Shown: positions 1-7,940 of the stretch, one piece after another
How the letters are laid out: the number at the start of each line of letters is the position of its first letter
Numbering within the stretch: position 1 is the first letter of the stretch
Assembly (NCBI RefSeq): GCF_033095865.1
Contig: NZ_AP019365.1
Coordinates: forward strand, 3,445,501-3,509,500
Direction: 5' to 3'
Length of the DNA stretch: 64,000 bases
Source of the DNA: Pseudomonas sp. KU43P
Lineage (GTDB): Bacteria; Pseudomonadota; Gammaproteobacteria; Pseudomonadales; Pseudomonadaceae
The notes under the pieces: generated by a model
Seen by the model: the letters and a program-made list of their open reading frames with translations, nothing else
Told to the model about the DNA's origin: nothing
Databases searched by the model: none
Program-made: the position numbers and the translations under genes

Positions 1-238
1 TCTGATACGGCGAAACTTCGGCCCAGGCGCCCTTGAATGCGCGCCGGGCGCTGTCCACGGCGCGGGCCACTTCGGCTTCGCTGGCCTCGGCAACCTGGCT
101 GATGACAGCGCCAGTGGACGGGTCATGCACGTCGATCGACGGCCCCGCGTCACCCGCCAGGTACTGGCCCTCGACGAAGTGGCCATGGGGCCTGGCGAGG
201 AACTCGACCACGGCAGGTAACAGCTGGATATCGCTCAT
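1..238 (-). CDS. Aldehyde dehydrogenase, N-terminal part (probably phenylacetaldehyde dehydrogenase-like)
   Basis: Partial gene cut by the window edge; the visible 79 residues begin MSDIQLLPAVVEFLARPHGH and contain the usual N-terminal pattern of NAD-dependent aldehyde dehydrogenases (DPSTGAVISQVAEAS followed by VARAVDSARRAF). The N-terminal layout resembles phenylacetaldehyde dehydrogenases (FeaB/PeaE type). It is divergent from the amine dehydrogenase genes that start at 440, so the inferred role is oxidation of the aldehyde released by that enzyme. The catalytic Cys and Glu lie outside the window, so substrate class is inference from context. Confidence 0.8.
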   Translation of the reverse strand, partial: MSDIQLLPAVVEFLARPHGHFVEGQYLAGDAGPSIDVHDPSTGAVISQVAEASEAEVARAVDSARRAFKGAWAEVSPYQ

Positions 239-439
239 GACATGACTCCTGGGTTGGCAGTGCAAAAGGTGTGCGGGCCGATCTTCAGGTGCCCGGCTAC
301 CCGCCTGCCAGCCCTGTCAGGCGTTTTGTCAGGGAGCCTCAAGAGAATGTCACGCTGGCCAAAGCAGCGCCGCGGGCCAGGCGGCACACTGCGATGACTG
401 CGATTTCTGCATAACCCATAACAACATCGGAGATAGCCA

Positions 440-1591
440 ATGCGTCGCGTCGACAGGCTCAGCATCTCGGCGGCCCTGGCCTTGGCCCTGGCCGCAAGCA
501 CCAGCGCGGTGCGGGCCGAGCTGCCCGCCGAAGAGATCGGCAAGAACACCCTGCCGTTCCCCCCGGACCCTCACCGTGTCTACATCCTTGATGTGGACTT
601 CAAGAACCCCATCGCCGGCAAGGTGGTGGTGGTCGACCCCAAGGCCAAGCGCATGCTGGGCATGACCACCAATGCCTTCGTCGCCCCCACCGCGCTCAGC
701 CCCGACAACCGCACCCTGTACTCGGCCAACCTGTTCTACTCGCGCGGCACCTACGGCGAGCGTACCGACGTGCTGGTGGCCTGGGACACCCAGACCCTGC
801 GCCCGGAATGGGAAGTGGTACTGCCGGCCAAGCGCGCCAGCACCCTGACCGAGAAATACGCCATGGGCATCAGCGCCGACAGCAAGCTGGCCTATGTCTT
901 CAACCTCACCCCGTCCACTTCAGTGACCGTAGTCGACACCCAAGCGCGCAAGGTCGCCAGCGAAGTGGCCATCAGCGGCTGCGTGCTCAACTACCCGGTG
1001 GGCAAGCGCAGCTTCGCCTCGCTGTGCGGTGATGGCCAGCTGCTGCTGGTGACCCTGGATGACCAGGGCAAGGAAGTGTCGCGCACGCAAACGCCGTTCT
1101 TCGACCCGAACAAGGTGCGCCTGAACGAGCGCGCCATCGCCAGCGGCGACACCTACTACTTCACCACTACCCGTGGCGAGGTGTACCCGGTCAGCTTCGA
1201 AGGCGGCAAGACCAAGCCCCTGCCGACCTGGTCGCTGGTCAGCGACGAAGAGCGCAAGCAAGGCTGGGCCCCAGGTGGCTGGCAGGCACTGGCCCTGGCC
1301 CCCGGCCTGAATCGCCTGTATGCGCTGATGCACGATCAGCACACCGACGGCAAATGGGAAGACCCGAGCACCACCATCTGGTCGTTCGACCTCAAGACCG
1401 GCAAGAAGCTCGGCACCCTCGAATCGCCGAAACCGGTGTGGAGCCTGCAGGCCAGCCACGACAAGACGCCGATCCTGGTGGCCACCGACCTGGAAGGCGG
1501 CGTGCAGTTCTTCGACCTGGCCAGCGGCAAGCACACCGGCGCGATGGATCAGATCGCCGACACGCCCGTGCTCACCCTGGCCCCTTGGTAA
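440..1591 (+). CDS. aauB: TTQ amine dehydrogenase, heavy (beta-propeller) subunit
   Basis: 383-residue periplasmic subunit of a tryptophan tryptophylquinone amine dehydrogenase (aromatic amine or methylamine type). Residues 1-26 form a signal peptide ending SAVRA; the rest is a seven-bladed propeller-like protein with YVFNLTPSTSVTVVD and similar blade repeats. The start ATG has GGAGAT 8 bases upstream. It leads a tight run B-E-D-A followed by a cytochrome c, the same order as mauBEDA and aauBEDA. The heavy subunit scaffolds the catalytic light chain encoded at 2798. The aromatic-amine assignment rests mostly on the light chain and the divergent aldehyde dehydrogenase. Confidence 0.88.
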   Translation: MRRVDRLSISAALALALAASTSAVRAELPAEEIGKNTLPFPPDPHRVYILDVDFKNPIAGKVVVVDPKAKRMLGMTTNAFVAPTALSPDNRTLYSANLFYSRGTYGERTDVLVAWDTQTLRPEWEVVLPAKRASTLTEKYAMGISADSKLAYVFNLTPSTSVTVVDTQARKVASEVAISGCVLNYPVGKRSFASLCGDGQLLLVTLDDQGKEVSRTQTPFFDPNKVRLNERAIASGDTYYFTTTRGEVYPVSFEGGKTKPLPTWSLVSDEERKQGWAPGGWQALALAPGLNRLYALMHDQHTDGKWEDPSTTIWSFDLKTGKKLGTLESPKPVWSLQASHDKTPILVATDLEGGVQFFDLASGKHTGAMDQIADTPVLTLAPW

Positions 1592-1606
1592 ACAGGAGAC
1601 ACGACC

Positions 1607-2143
1607 ATGCTCGACCCTGTCCTGGTGATAGCCGCCAGTACCGCACTGGCGGCGCTGCTGGCCAGCGCTGCCAGCCACAAGCTGCGTGACTGGCGCGCCT
1701 TCAACGGCATCGTGCGCGCCTATCAGGTGCTGCCCAGGGCGCTGGTGCCCGGTGCAACGGCCAGCCTGGCGCTGGCGGAGCTTGCCCTGGCGCTGGCCCT
1801 GCTGCTGCCCACTTGGCGCAGCCTGGCGGCGCTTGGCGTGGTGCTGCTGATGGCGCTGTACGCCAGCGCCATCGGCCTCAACCTGTGGCGCGGGCGCCGC
1901 GACATCGACTGCGGCTGCTCAGGCCCAGGCGCTGCGCAGCCGCTGCGCCCGGTACTGCTGCTGCGCAACCTGGTGATTGCCCTGCTTGCGGGCCTTGCGG
2001 CCTGGCCCATGGCCGAACGCGCTCTGGGCGCGCTGGATATCTTCGTGGTGATCGCGGCCGGTGCCGTGGCGCTGCTGATTCATGTAGCGGTGGATGGCCT
2101 GCTGGCCAACCAGCCGCGTCTTGCCAAATTGACTGGGAGATAA
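1607..2143 (+). CDS. mauE: Amine dehydrogenase maturation membrane protein MauE
   Basis: 178-residue polytopic membrane protein with about four to five hydrophobic helices and the conserved Cys motif DCGCSGPG near residue 105. MauE proteins are needed, together with MauD, to make the disulfide-rich TTQ light chain. It starts 15 bases after aauB and ends 4 bases before mauD, so translational coupling in one operon is likely. In the aromatic amine system the same gene is called aauE. Confidence 0.87.
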   Translation: MLDPVLVIAASTALAALLASAASHKLRDWRAFNGIVRAYQVLPRALVPGATASLALAELALALALLLPTWRSLAALGVVLLMALYASAIGLNLWRGRRDIDCGCSGPGAAQPLRPVLLLRNLVIALLAGLAAWPMAERALGALDIFVVIAAGAVALLIHVAVDGLLANQPRLAKLTGR

Positions 2144-2147
2144 CCCC

Positions 2148-2783
2148 ATGCAACTGCTTATCGCATCGAACATCCTGCTCTGGCTGCTGCTGATCGCCGT
2201 GGCCTTCATCGTCATGGCCCTGGTGCGCCAGATCGGCGTGCTGCACGGACGCATCGCCCCGGCGGGCGCGCTGATGGTGGACAAGGGCGTCACCGTCAAC
2301 GATCCGGCCCCACAAGTGACCGCCGCCGACCGCCACGGCCGCCCGGTGAACATTGGTTACCGCAGCGAGCGTTCGCAGCTGCTGTTCTTCCTCGCCCCCG
2401 GCTGCCCGGTGTGCAAGTCGCTGCTGCCGGCGGTGAAGTCGATCGCCAAGGACAACAGCGGCGAGCTGGACGTGATCTACGTCAGCGACGGCGACTTCGC
2501 CGAACAGCAGGCGCTGATCGAGGCCAACGGCTTGCAGCAGGCCACCTACGTGGTCGGTCCGGAAATCGGCATGACCTACCAGATCGGCAAGCTGCCTTAC
2601 GCCGTGCTGATCGACTCGGCCGGCACCCTGCGCGCCAAAGGCCTGGTGAACTCCCGCGAACACCTCGACAGCCTGTTCGAGACCGTGCACCTGGGCAGCG
2701 CCAGCCTGCAGCACTACCTGCATGGCGAGCACAAGCACGACCACGCCCATGACCACGCCCACCCCCACAGCGCGCAGCACTGA
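2148..2783 (+). CDS. mauD: Amine dehydrogenase accessory protein MauD (thioredoxin-like)
   Basis: 211-residue membrane-anchored thioredoxin-fold protein. An N-terminal helix (about 5-24) anchors it; the redox motif CPVC sits around residues 86-89 in GCPVCKSLLP, with a cis-Pro region KLPYAVLID around 150. MauD acts in the periplasm in disulfide formation or isomerisation in the light chain, which carries six disulfides in known relatives. The last 20 residues are a His/Asp-rich tail (HKHDHAHDHAHPH), an unusual possible metal-binding extension. Sits between mauE and aauA. Confidence 0.88.
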   Translation: MQLLIASNILLWLLLIAVAFIVMALVRQIGVLHGRIAPAGALMVDKGVTVNDPAPQVTAADRHGRPVNIGYRSERSQLLFFLAPGCPVCKSLLPAVKSIAKDNSGELDVIYVSDGDFAEQQALIEANGLQQATYVVGPEIGMTYQIGKLPYAVLIDSAGTLRAKGLVNSREHLDSLFETVHLGSASLQHYLHGEHKHDHAHDHAHPHSAQH

Positions 2784-2797
2784 TCGCGGAGCACACC

Positions 2798-3319
2798 ATG
2801 AGTTTTCTCGACAAACTGTTTGAACGCTCCAGCCGCCATGTCGCCGACACCACCTCGCGGCGCAAGGTGCTGGCGCGCCTCGGCTCGCTGATCGTGGCCG
2901 GCGCCGCCCTGCCGGTGCTGCTGCCGATCGACCGCACCGCCAAGGCGCTGGCTGCCGATGAGCCGAAGATGGGCGACCCGGGCGACCCAACCAGCTGCGA
3001 CTACTGGCGCAACTGTTCGATCGATGGCTTCCTCTGCTCGTGCTGCGGCGGCTCGATCACCTCCTGCCCGCCAGGCACCGATGCCTCCCTGGTGACCTGG
3101 ATCGGCACCTGCCGCAACCCGGCCGATGGCAAGAACTACATCATCTCGTACAACGACTGCTGCGGTAAGCACGCCTGCGGCCAGTGCGCCTGCTCGCGCA
3201 ACGATGACGAACAGCCGCTGTATCGGCCATTCAACAACAACGACATCAACTGGTGCCTGGGGGCCGAGTCGAAGATCTACAACTGCACCGTCACCATCAT
3301 CCGCGGCGTGGCGGTGTAG
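2798..3319 (+). CDS. aauA: TTQ amine dehydrogenase, light (catalytic) subunit
   Basis: 173-residue precursor. The N-terminus carries a long Tat-like leader (SRRKVLARLGSLIVAGAALP). The mature part is Cys-rich. The two tryptophans that form TTQ are W101 (TWIGTC) and W152 (NDINWC), 51 residues apart, exactly the spacing in known light chains (57/108 and 109/160). D120 lies 19 residues after the first Trp, the position of the catalytic Asp. Sequence around CSCCGG and WIGTC resembles aromatic amine dehydrogenase, while PLYRP and the C-terminus resemble methylamine dehydrogenase, so substrate range is uncertain. Confidence 0.9.
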   Translation: MSFLDKLFERSSRHVADTTSRRKVLARLGSLIVAGAALPVLLPIDRTAKALAADEPKMGDPGDPTSCDYWRNCSIDGFLCSCCGGSITSCPPGTDASLVTWIGTCRNPADGKNYIISYNDCCGKHACGQCACSRNDDEQPLYRPFNNNDINWCLGAESKIYNCTVTIIRGVAV

Positions 3320-3323
3320 GGCC

Positions 3324-3842
3324 ATGAAGGGTGTGACGGCGCTTCTGCTGCTGTGCCTGCTGGCGCCACTGGCCCAGGCCAGAACCCTGCCCAACCCCAA
3401 CCAGCGCCCGGCACCGGGCAACGAGGTGCCGCCGGTGCCGATTGCCCAGGCCGGGTACTCGACGCCGGTGAACTACCAGTTGCAGTGCGCCGGCTGTCAC
3501 CGCGACCACGGCGAAGGGTCGGCGGCCAACGACACACCGCGCATGCAGGGTTTTGTCGGCAACTTCCTGAAAGTACCGGGTGGGCGCGAATTCCTGGTGC
3601 GGGTGCCAGGGATTTCCCAGTCGGCGCTGAACGATCAGCAGATTGCCGACCTGCTCAACTGGCTGCTGGCCAAGGATGGGATGGCGGGCGACAGCACGCC
3701 GCAACAGTGGCAACCCTACAGCGGTGAAGAAGTGCAGCGGGTGCGCCATAACAGCATGCTCAACCTGCCCCATGTGCGGGCCGGGTTGATCGAAGCGATG
3801 CAGGCCAAGGGGATCGTCATCAGCGACGGGCTTGGCCACTGA
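3324..3842 (+). CDS. Monohaem c-type cytochrome of the amine dehydrogenase cluster
   Basis: 172-residue secreted protein; residues 1-20 are a signal peptide (ALLLLCLLAPLAQA) and one haem-binding motif CAGCH occurs at about 55-59. It begins 4 bases after the light-chain stop, so it is the last gene of the operon. Its probable role is electron transfer from, or maturation of, the TTQ enzyme. It has only one haem motif and is too short to be MauG, which is a dihaem enzyme of about twice the size. Confidence 0.82.
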   Translation: MKGVTALLLLCLLAPLAQARTLPNPNQRPAPGNEVPPVPIAQAGYSTPVNYQLQCAGCHRDHGEGSAANDTPRMQGFVGNFLKVPGGREFLVRVPGISQSALNDQQIADLLNWLLAKDGMAGDSTPQQWQPYSGEEVQRVRHNSMLNLPHVRAGLIEAMQAKGIVISDGLGH

Positions 3843-3864
3843 ATCACGCAAGCGTTGTGCCTTC

Positions 3865-3892
3865 AGCCCGCTCGGTCAGCGGGCTTTTTTTT
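3865..3892 (+). terminator. Rho-independent terminator of the amine dehydrogenase operon
   Basis: Eight-base stem AGCCCGCT/AGCGGGCT with a 5-base loop followed directly by a run of eight T, 23 bases after the cytochrome c stop codon. Confidence 0.92.
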
Positions 3893-3900
3893 GCCTTCGA

Positions 3901-3988
3901 GGGCCCTATCGCCGGCAAGCCGGCTCCCACAGAGGACCGCGCGGTGCTTTTCCTGTGGGACCTGGCTTGCCAGCGAGAGGGCCCTCGA
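3901..3988. repeat. REP pair (P. putida type)
   Basis: Two facing copies: GCCGGCAAGCCGGCTCCCAC on the left and a diverged CTGTGGGACCTGGCTTGCCAGC on the right, bracketed by GGGCCCT and AGGGCCC. The following stretch to about 4190 is AT-rich without a gene. Confidence 0.9.
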
Positions 3989-4195
3989 TAAAAAGACAAA
4001 ACGATCTAAAAATATAAATTCTTATTCTTTTTTATTTGGTTAAAACTGCTCTATAACTTTCCCAACTGTACAGCCGCCAACACCCGGCCAACTGTCTGCA
4101 GCGCAACACCGAATCAACATCCAACGCCCACAAGGCAACACTGGTCGCGGCCACCAATGGTGCGCAACCTGTTGATTCATAACAATATTCAAACC

Positions 4196-4211
4196 CGGCA
4201 CGACGATTGCT
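4196..4211 (+). promoter_or_regulatory. Sigma-54 (-24/-12) promoter of sfnECR
   Basis: CGGCAC-GACGA-TTGCT, with GG and GC separated by exactly 10 bases, against the consensus TGGCAC-N5-TTGCW. The start would be near 4222, 27 bases before the sfnE ATG. In P. putida DS1 sfnR is reported as CysB-regulated, so a sigma-54 site here suggests additional or autogenous control. Confidence 0.75.
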
Positions 4212-4248
4212 CAAGCAAAGTCCCGCTTAACTGAACCGGAGACCTGCC

Positions 4249-4809
4249 ATGAGCGCCCCCCTGAACGTCGTTGCCCTGTCCGGCGGCACCAGCCGCCCTT
4301 CGCGTACCCTGGCCCTGACCGAGGCCATCCTCGCCGAACTCGGCCAGCACCTGAACATCAAGCCCCACCTGATCGAGCTGGGCGACATCGCCCGCCCCCT
4401 GGGCGCCGCGCTGTGGCGCAGCGAACTGCCGGAGTCCGTGGAGCAACAGCTGCGCCTAGTGGAAAAGGCCGACCTGTTGGTGGTGGCCTCGCCGGTCTAC
4501 CGCGGCAGCTTCCCAGGCCACTTCAAGCACTTGTTCGACCTGATCGGCCAGGATGCCCTGGTTGACACCCCCGTGTTGCTGGCCGCCACCGGCGGCAGCG
4601 AACGCCACGCCCTGGTGCTGGACCACCAGCTGCGCCCGCTGTTCAGCTTCCTCCAGGCTCTGACCCTGCCGATCGGCGTGTATGCAAGCCAGGCCGAGCT
4701 GGCCGACTACCAAGTGTCCAGTGAGGGCTTGAACGCCCGCATCCGCCTCGCCGCCGAGCGCGCCGTGCCGTTGTTCGGCGCCCACCACGCGCTGCGCAAG
4801 AGCGCCTGA
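4249..4809 (+). CDS. sfnE: NAD(P)H-dependent FMN reductase SfnE
   Basis: 186-residue flavodoxin-fold FMN reductase of the MsuE/SsuE group. The phosphate loop SGGTSRPSRT is at about residues 10-20 and SPVYRGSFPG at about 81-90. It supplies reduced FMN to two-component monooxygenases acting on organosulfur compounds. First gene of a run E-C-R with 9-base gaps, matching the order of sfnECR described for dimethyl sulfide/sulfone use in P. putida. It is the only FMN reductase gene in the left half of the window, so it may also feed the monooxygenases at 9320, 20414 and 21778. Confidence 0.87.
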   Translation: MSAPLNVVALSGGTSRPSRTLALTEAILAELGQHLNIKPHLIELGDIARPLGAALWRSELPESVEQQLRLVEKADLLVVASPVYRGSFPGHFKHLFDLIGQDALVDTPVLLAATGGSERHALVLDHQLRPLFSFLQALTLPIGVYASQAELADYQVSSEGLNARIRLAAERAVPLFGAHHALRKSA

Positions 4810-4818
4810 GGAGCGGCC

Positions 4819-6006
4819 ATGAATGCACCGGTAACCCCTGCCCAGCGCCCCGCCCTGGCGATTGCCCGCGAACTGGCCGGGCAGTTCGCCCACAGCGCCG
4901 TCGAGCGTGACGAACGCGGCGGCACGCCCAAGGCTGAGCGCGACGCGTTGCGCGCCAGCGGCCTGCTGTCGCTGGCGATTCCGCAGGCCTTCGGCGGCCA
5001 GGGCGCCAGCTGGCAGCAAACCTTCGAGGTGGTGCGCGAGTTCGCCCGCGTCGACAGCTCGCTGGCGCACGTGTTCGGCTTCCATCACCTGATGCTGGCC
5101 ACCGTGCGCCTGTTTTCGCGCCCCGAACAGTGGCAGCCGTGGTTCGAACAGACCGCGCGCAAGCACTGGTTCTGGGGCAACGCGCTCAACCCACTGGACA
5201 CCCGCACGGTGGTCAAGCACTTCGATGGCTGGTGCGAGTTTTCCGGCAAGAAGAGCTTCTGCTCCGGCGCCAGCGACTCGGAAATGCTGATTGCCTCGGC
5301 CGTGGACGAACGCGCCGGCGGCAAGCTGCTGATTGCCGCGATCCCCAGTGGCCGCACCGGCATCACCCTGCACAACGACTGGAACAACATCGGCCAGCGC
5401 CAGACCGACAGTGGCAGCGCCACCTTCGAACGGGTGCGGGTCGAGCTGGGTGAACTGCTGCTCGACCCCGGCCCGCTGAGCACCCCGTTCGCCGCCCTGC
5501 GCCCGCTGATCGCGCAGCTGCATTTCGCCAACCTGTTCCTCGGCATCGCCGAAGGCGCATTCGACGAAGCCCGCCAGTACACGCTCAAGGAAAGCCGGCC
5601 GTGGTTCCGTTCAGGCGCCACCAGTACCGCCGACGACCCTTATGTACTGCGCCACTACGGCGAATTCTGGGTCGGCCTGGAAAGCATGCGGCTGCTGATC
5701 GAACGGGCCGCTGAGCAACTGGACCGGGCCTGGGCCAAGGAGCATGCGCTCAGCGCCGAAGAACGCGGCGACCTGGCCCTGGCCATCGGTACCGCCAAGG
5801 TCGCGGCCACCCGCCACGGCCTGGACATCTGCAACCGCCTGTTCGAAGTCACCGGCGCCCGCGCCACCCACGCTTCGCTGCGCTTCGACCGCCATTGGCG
5901 CAACCTGAGAACGCAAACCCTGCACGACCCGGTGGATTACCGCATCCACGAGCTCGGCGAGTGGGCTCTCAGCGGCAAGCGCCCTGCCCCATCCTTCTAT
6001 TCCTAA
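4819..6006 (+). CDS. sfnC: Acyl-CoA dehydrogenase-like flavin monooxygenase SfnC
   Basis: 395 residues, the usual length of the DszC/SfnC branch of the acyl-CoA dehydrogenase superfamily, which uses reduced flavin and oxygen rather than acyl-CoA. Visible family segments are IPQAFGGQGAS near 55, GQRQTDSGSATFERV near 195 and LRFDRHWRNLRTQTLHDP near 355, the last a hallmark of the DszC-like group. Lies between sfnE and sfnR in one operon. Its exact substrate is not established by the sequence. Confidence 0.85.
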   Translation: MNAPVTPAQRPALAIARELAGQFAHSAVERDERGGTPKAERDALRASGLLSLAIPQAFGGQGASWQQTFEVVREFARVDSSLAHVFGFHHLMLATVRLFSRPEQWQPWFEQTARKHWFWGNALNPLDTRTVVKHFDGWCEFSGKKSFCSGASDSEMLIASAVDERAGGKLLIAAIPSGRTGITLHNDWNNIGQRQTDSGSATFERVRVELGELLLDPGPLSTPFAALRPLIAQLHFANLFLGIAEGAFDEARQYTLKESRPWFRSGATSTADDPYVLRHYGEFWVGLESMRLLIERAAEQLDRAWAKEHALSAEERGDLALAIGTAKVAATRHGLDICNRLFEVTGARATHASLRFDRHWRNLRTQTLHDPVDYRIHELGEWALSGKRPAPSFYS

Positions 6007-6015
6007 GGATCGCCC

Positions 6016-7116
<1,101 letters not shown>

Positions 7117-7126
7117 GGTTTGCAGA

Positions 7127-7219
7127 GCCCTATCGCCGGCAAGCCGGCCCCCACAAGTGAAGCGCCGATCTCAAGCGCTGCACTGTACCTGTGGGAGCCG
7201 GCTTGCCGGCGATAGGGCC
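7127..7219. repeat. REP pair
   Basis: Converging copies of TATCGCCGGCAAGCCGGC and GCCGGCTTGCCGGCGATA about 50 bases apart, directly after sfnR and before the convergent gene at 7239; could act as a transcript end structure for both. Confidence 0.92.
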
Positions 7220-7238
7220 AGCAAAAGCACTACGAATA

Positions 7239-7736
7239 TCAGGTCCGATCACCTCCATGATCATCCCCGACATCATGATTGACCCCATCATCCGCGCCAT
7301 GCCCTACTCCATGAGCCTCACCTACATCGTGGTTGGCTTCGTGGTTGGCTTCGTGGTTCGCTTCGTGATTAGCCTCGTGGTTGGCTTCATGGTTCGCTTC
7401 GTGGTTAGCCTCATGGTTGGCCCCATCATCAGCCCCATTACGCCCACTTTCACCGCGGCCTGAACTGGCATGGCCACCACCATCACCGCTGTGGCCGCTA
7501 CCGCCACTGCCGTGACCTCCGCCACCGCTGCCACCACCGCCACCGCCGTGGCCGCCACCACCGCTGCCGCCACCTCCACCGCCGCCGTGACCGCCGCCTC
7601 CACCGCCATGGCCGCCGCCACCGCCGCCGCCATCTTTCGCATACGCGCTGGACCCGCCGAGAGAGTCAGGCACCAGTACCGTCGTTGCCGACAGTACCGC
7701 GCCGATGGCCAGCGCCAACAGACATTGCTTGAGCAT
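7239..7736 (-). CDS. Secreted Gly/His-rich repeat protein, function unknown
   Basis: 165 residues. The ATG at 7736 was chosen because AGCGGAGG lies 7 bases upstream and a signal peptide follows (MLKQCLLALAIGAVLSATTV). After YAKD the chain is a low-complexity block of Gly runs broken by His and Ser (about residues 36-95), then an Asp/Asn/His/Glu block with seven to eight near-perfect NHEA repeats, then a His/Asp/Val-rich tail. No enzyme motif. Composition suggests a flexible extracytoplasmic, perhaps metal-binding, protein; I do not recognise a family. Transcribed toward sfnR with a REP pair between. Confidence 0.7.
   Translation of the reverse strand: MLKQCLLALAIGAVLSATTVLVPDSLGGSSAYAKDGGGGGGGHGGGGGGHGGGGGGGSGGGGHGGGGGGSGGGGHGSGGSGHSGDGGGHASSGRGESGRNGADDGANHEANHEANHEANHEANHEANHEANHEANHDVGEAHGVGHGADDGVNHDVGDDHGGDRT
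7329..7424 (-). repeat. Eight 12-bp tandem units coding NHEA repeats
   Basis: On the plus strand the unit reads GTGGTTGGCTTC with small changes in each copy (GTGGTTCGCTTC, GTGATTAGCCTC and so on). It lies inside the Gly-rich protein gene and is in frame, so copy-number change would lengthen or shorten the protein by four residues per unit. Confidence 0.95.
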
Positions 7737-7940
7737 GATGAGCCTCCGCTTGGAGTTGCACGGGCTGCACAACGCACCCGTGATGTCCGGCCCCCCCATG
7801 GGGCGACCTGCCAACCAGCGCGGCCTTCCATCACCGGTGAACGAGATCCATCATGGCCTGCTGGCCGAATATTTCTAAATATTTCGTAAGTAGTGAGCGT
7901 AGCCCCCGATCGCACGTGCAGGCGACCGGCCATCCGATGG

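Noticed and set aside
237-439. Sigma-54 promoter before the amine dehydrogenase
   Set aside because: A GG-N10-GC pair occurs (CGGCTA-CCCGC-CTGCC) but the -24 part diverges from TGGCAC, so it is likely chance in GC-rich DNA.
3126-3323. Upstream extension of the cytochrome c frame over the light-chain gene
   Set aside because: The ATG at 3324 directly begins a signal peptide; the upstream part is an out-of-frame shadow of aauA.
7470-7889. Ala/Thr-rich frame on the plus strand opposite the Gly-rich protein
   Set aside because: It is the antisense reading of GGN/CAC codon repeats; it has no ribosome site or signal, and the minus-strand frame has both.
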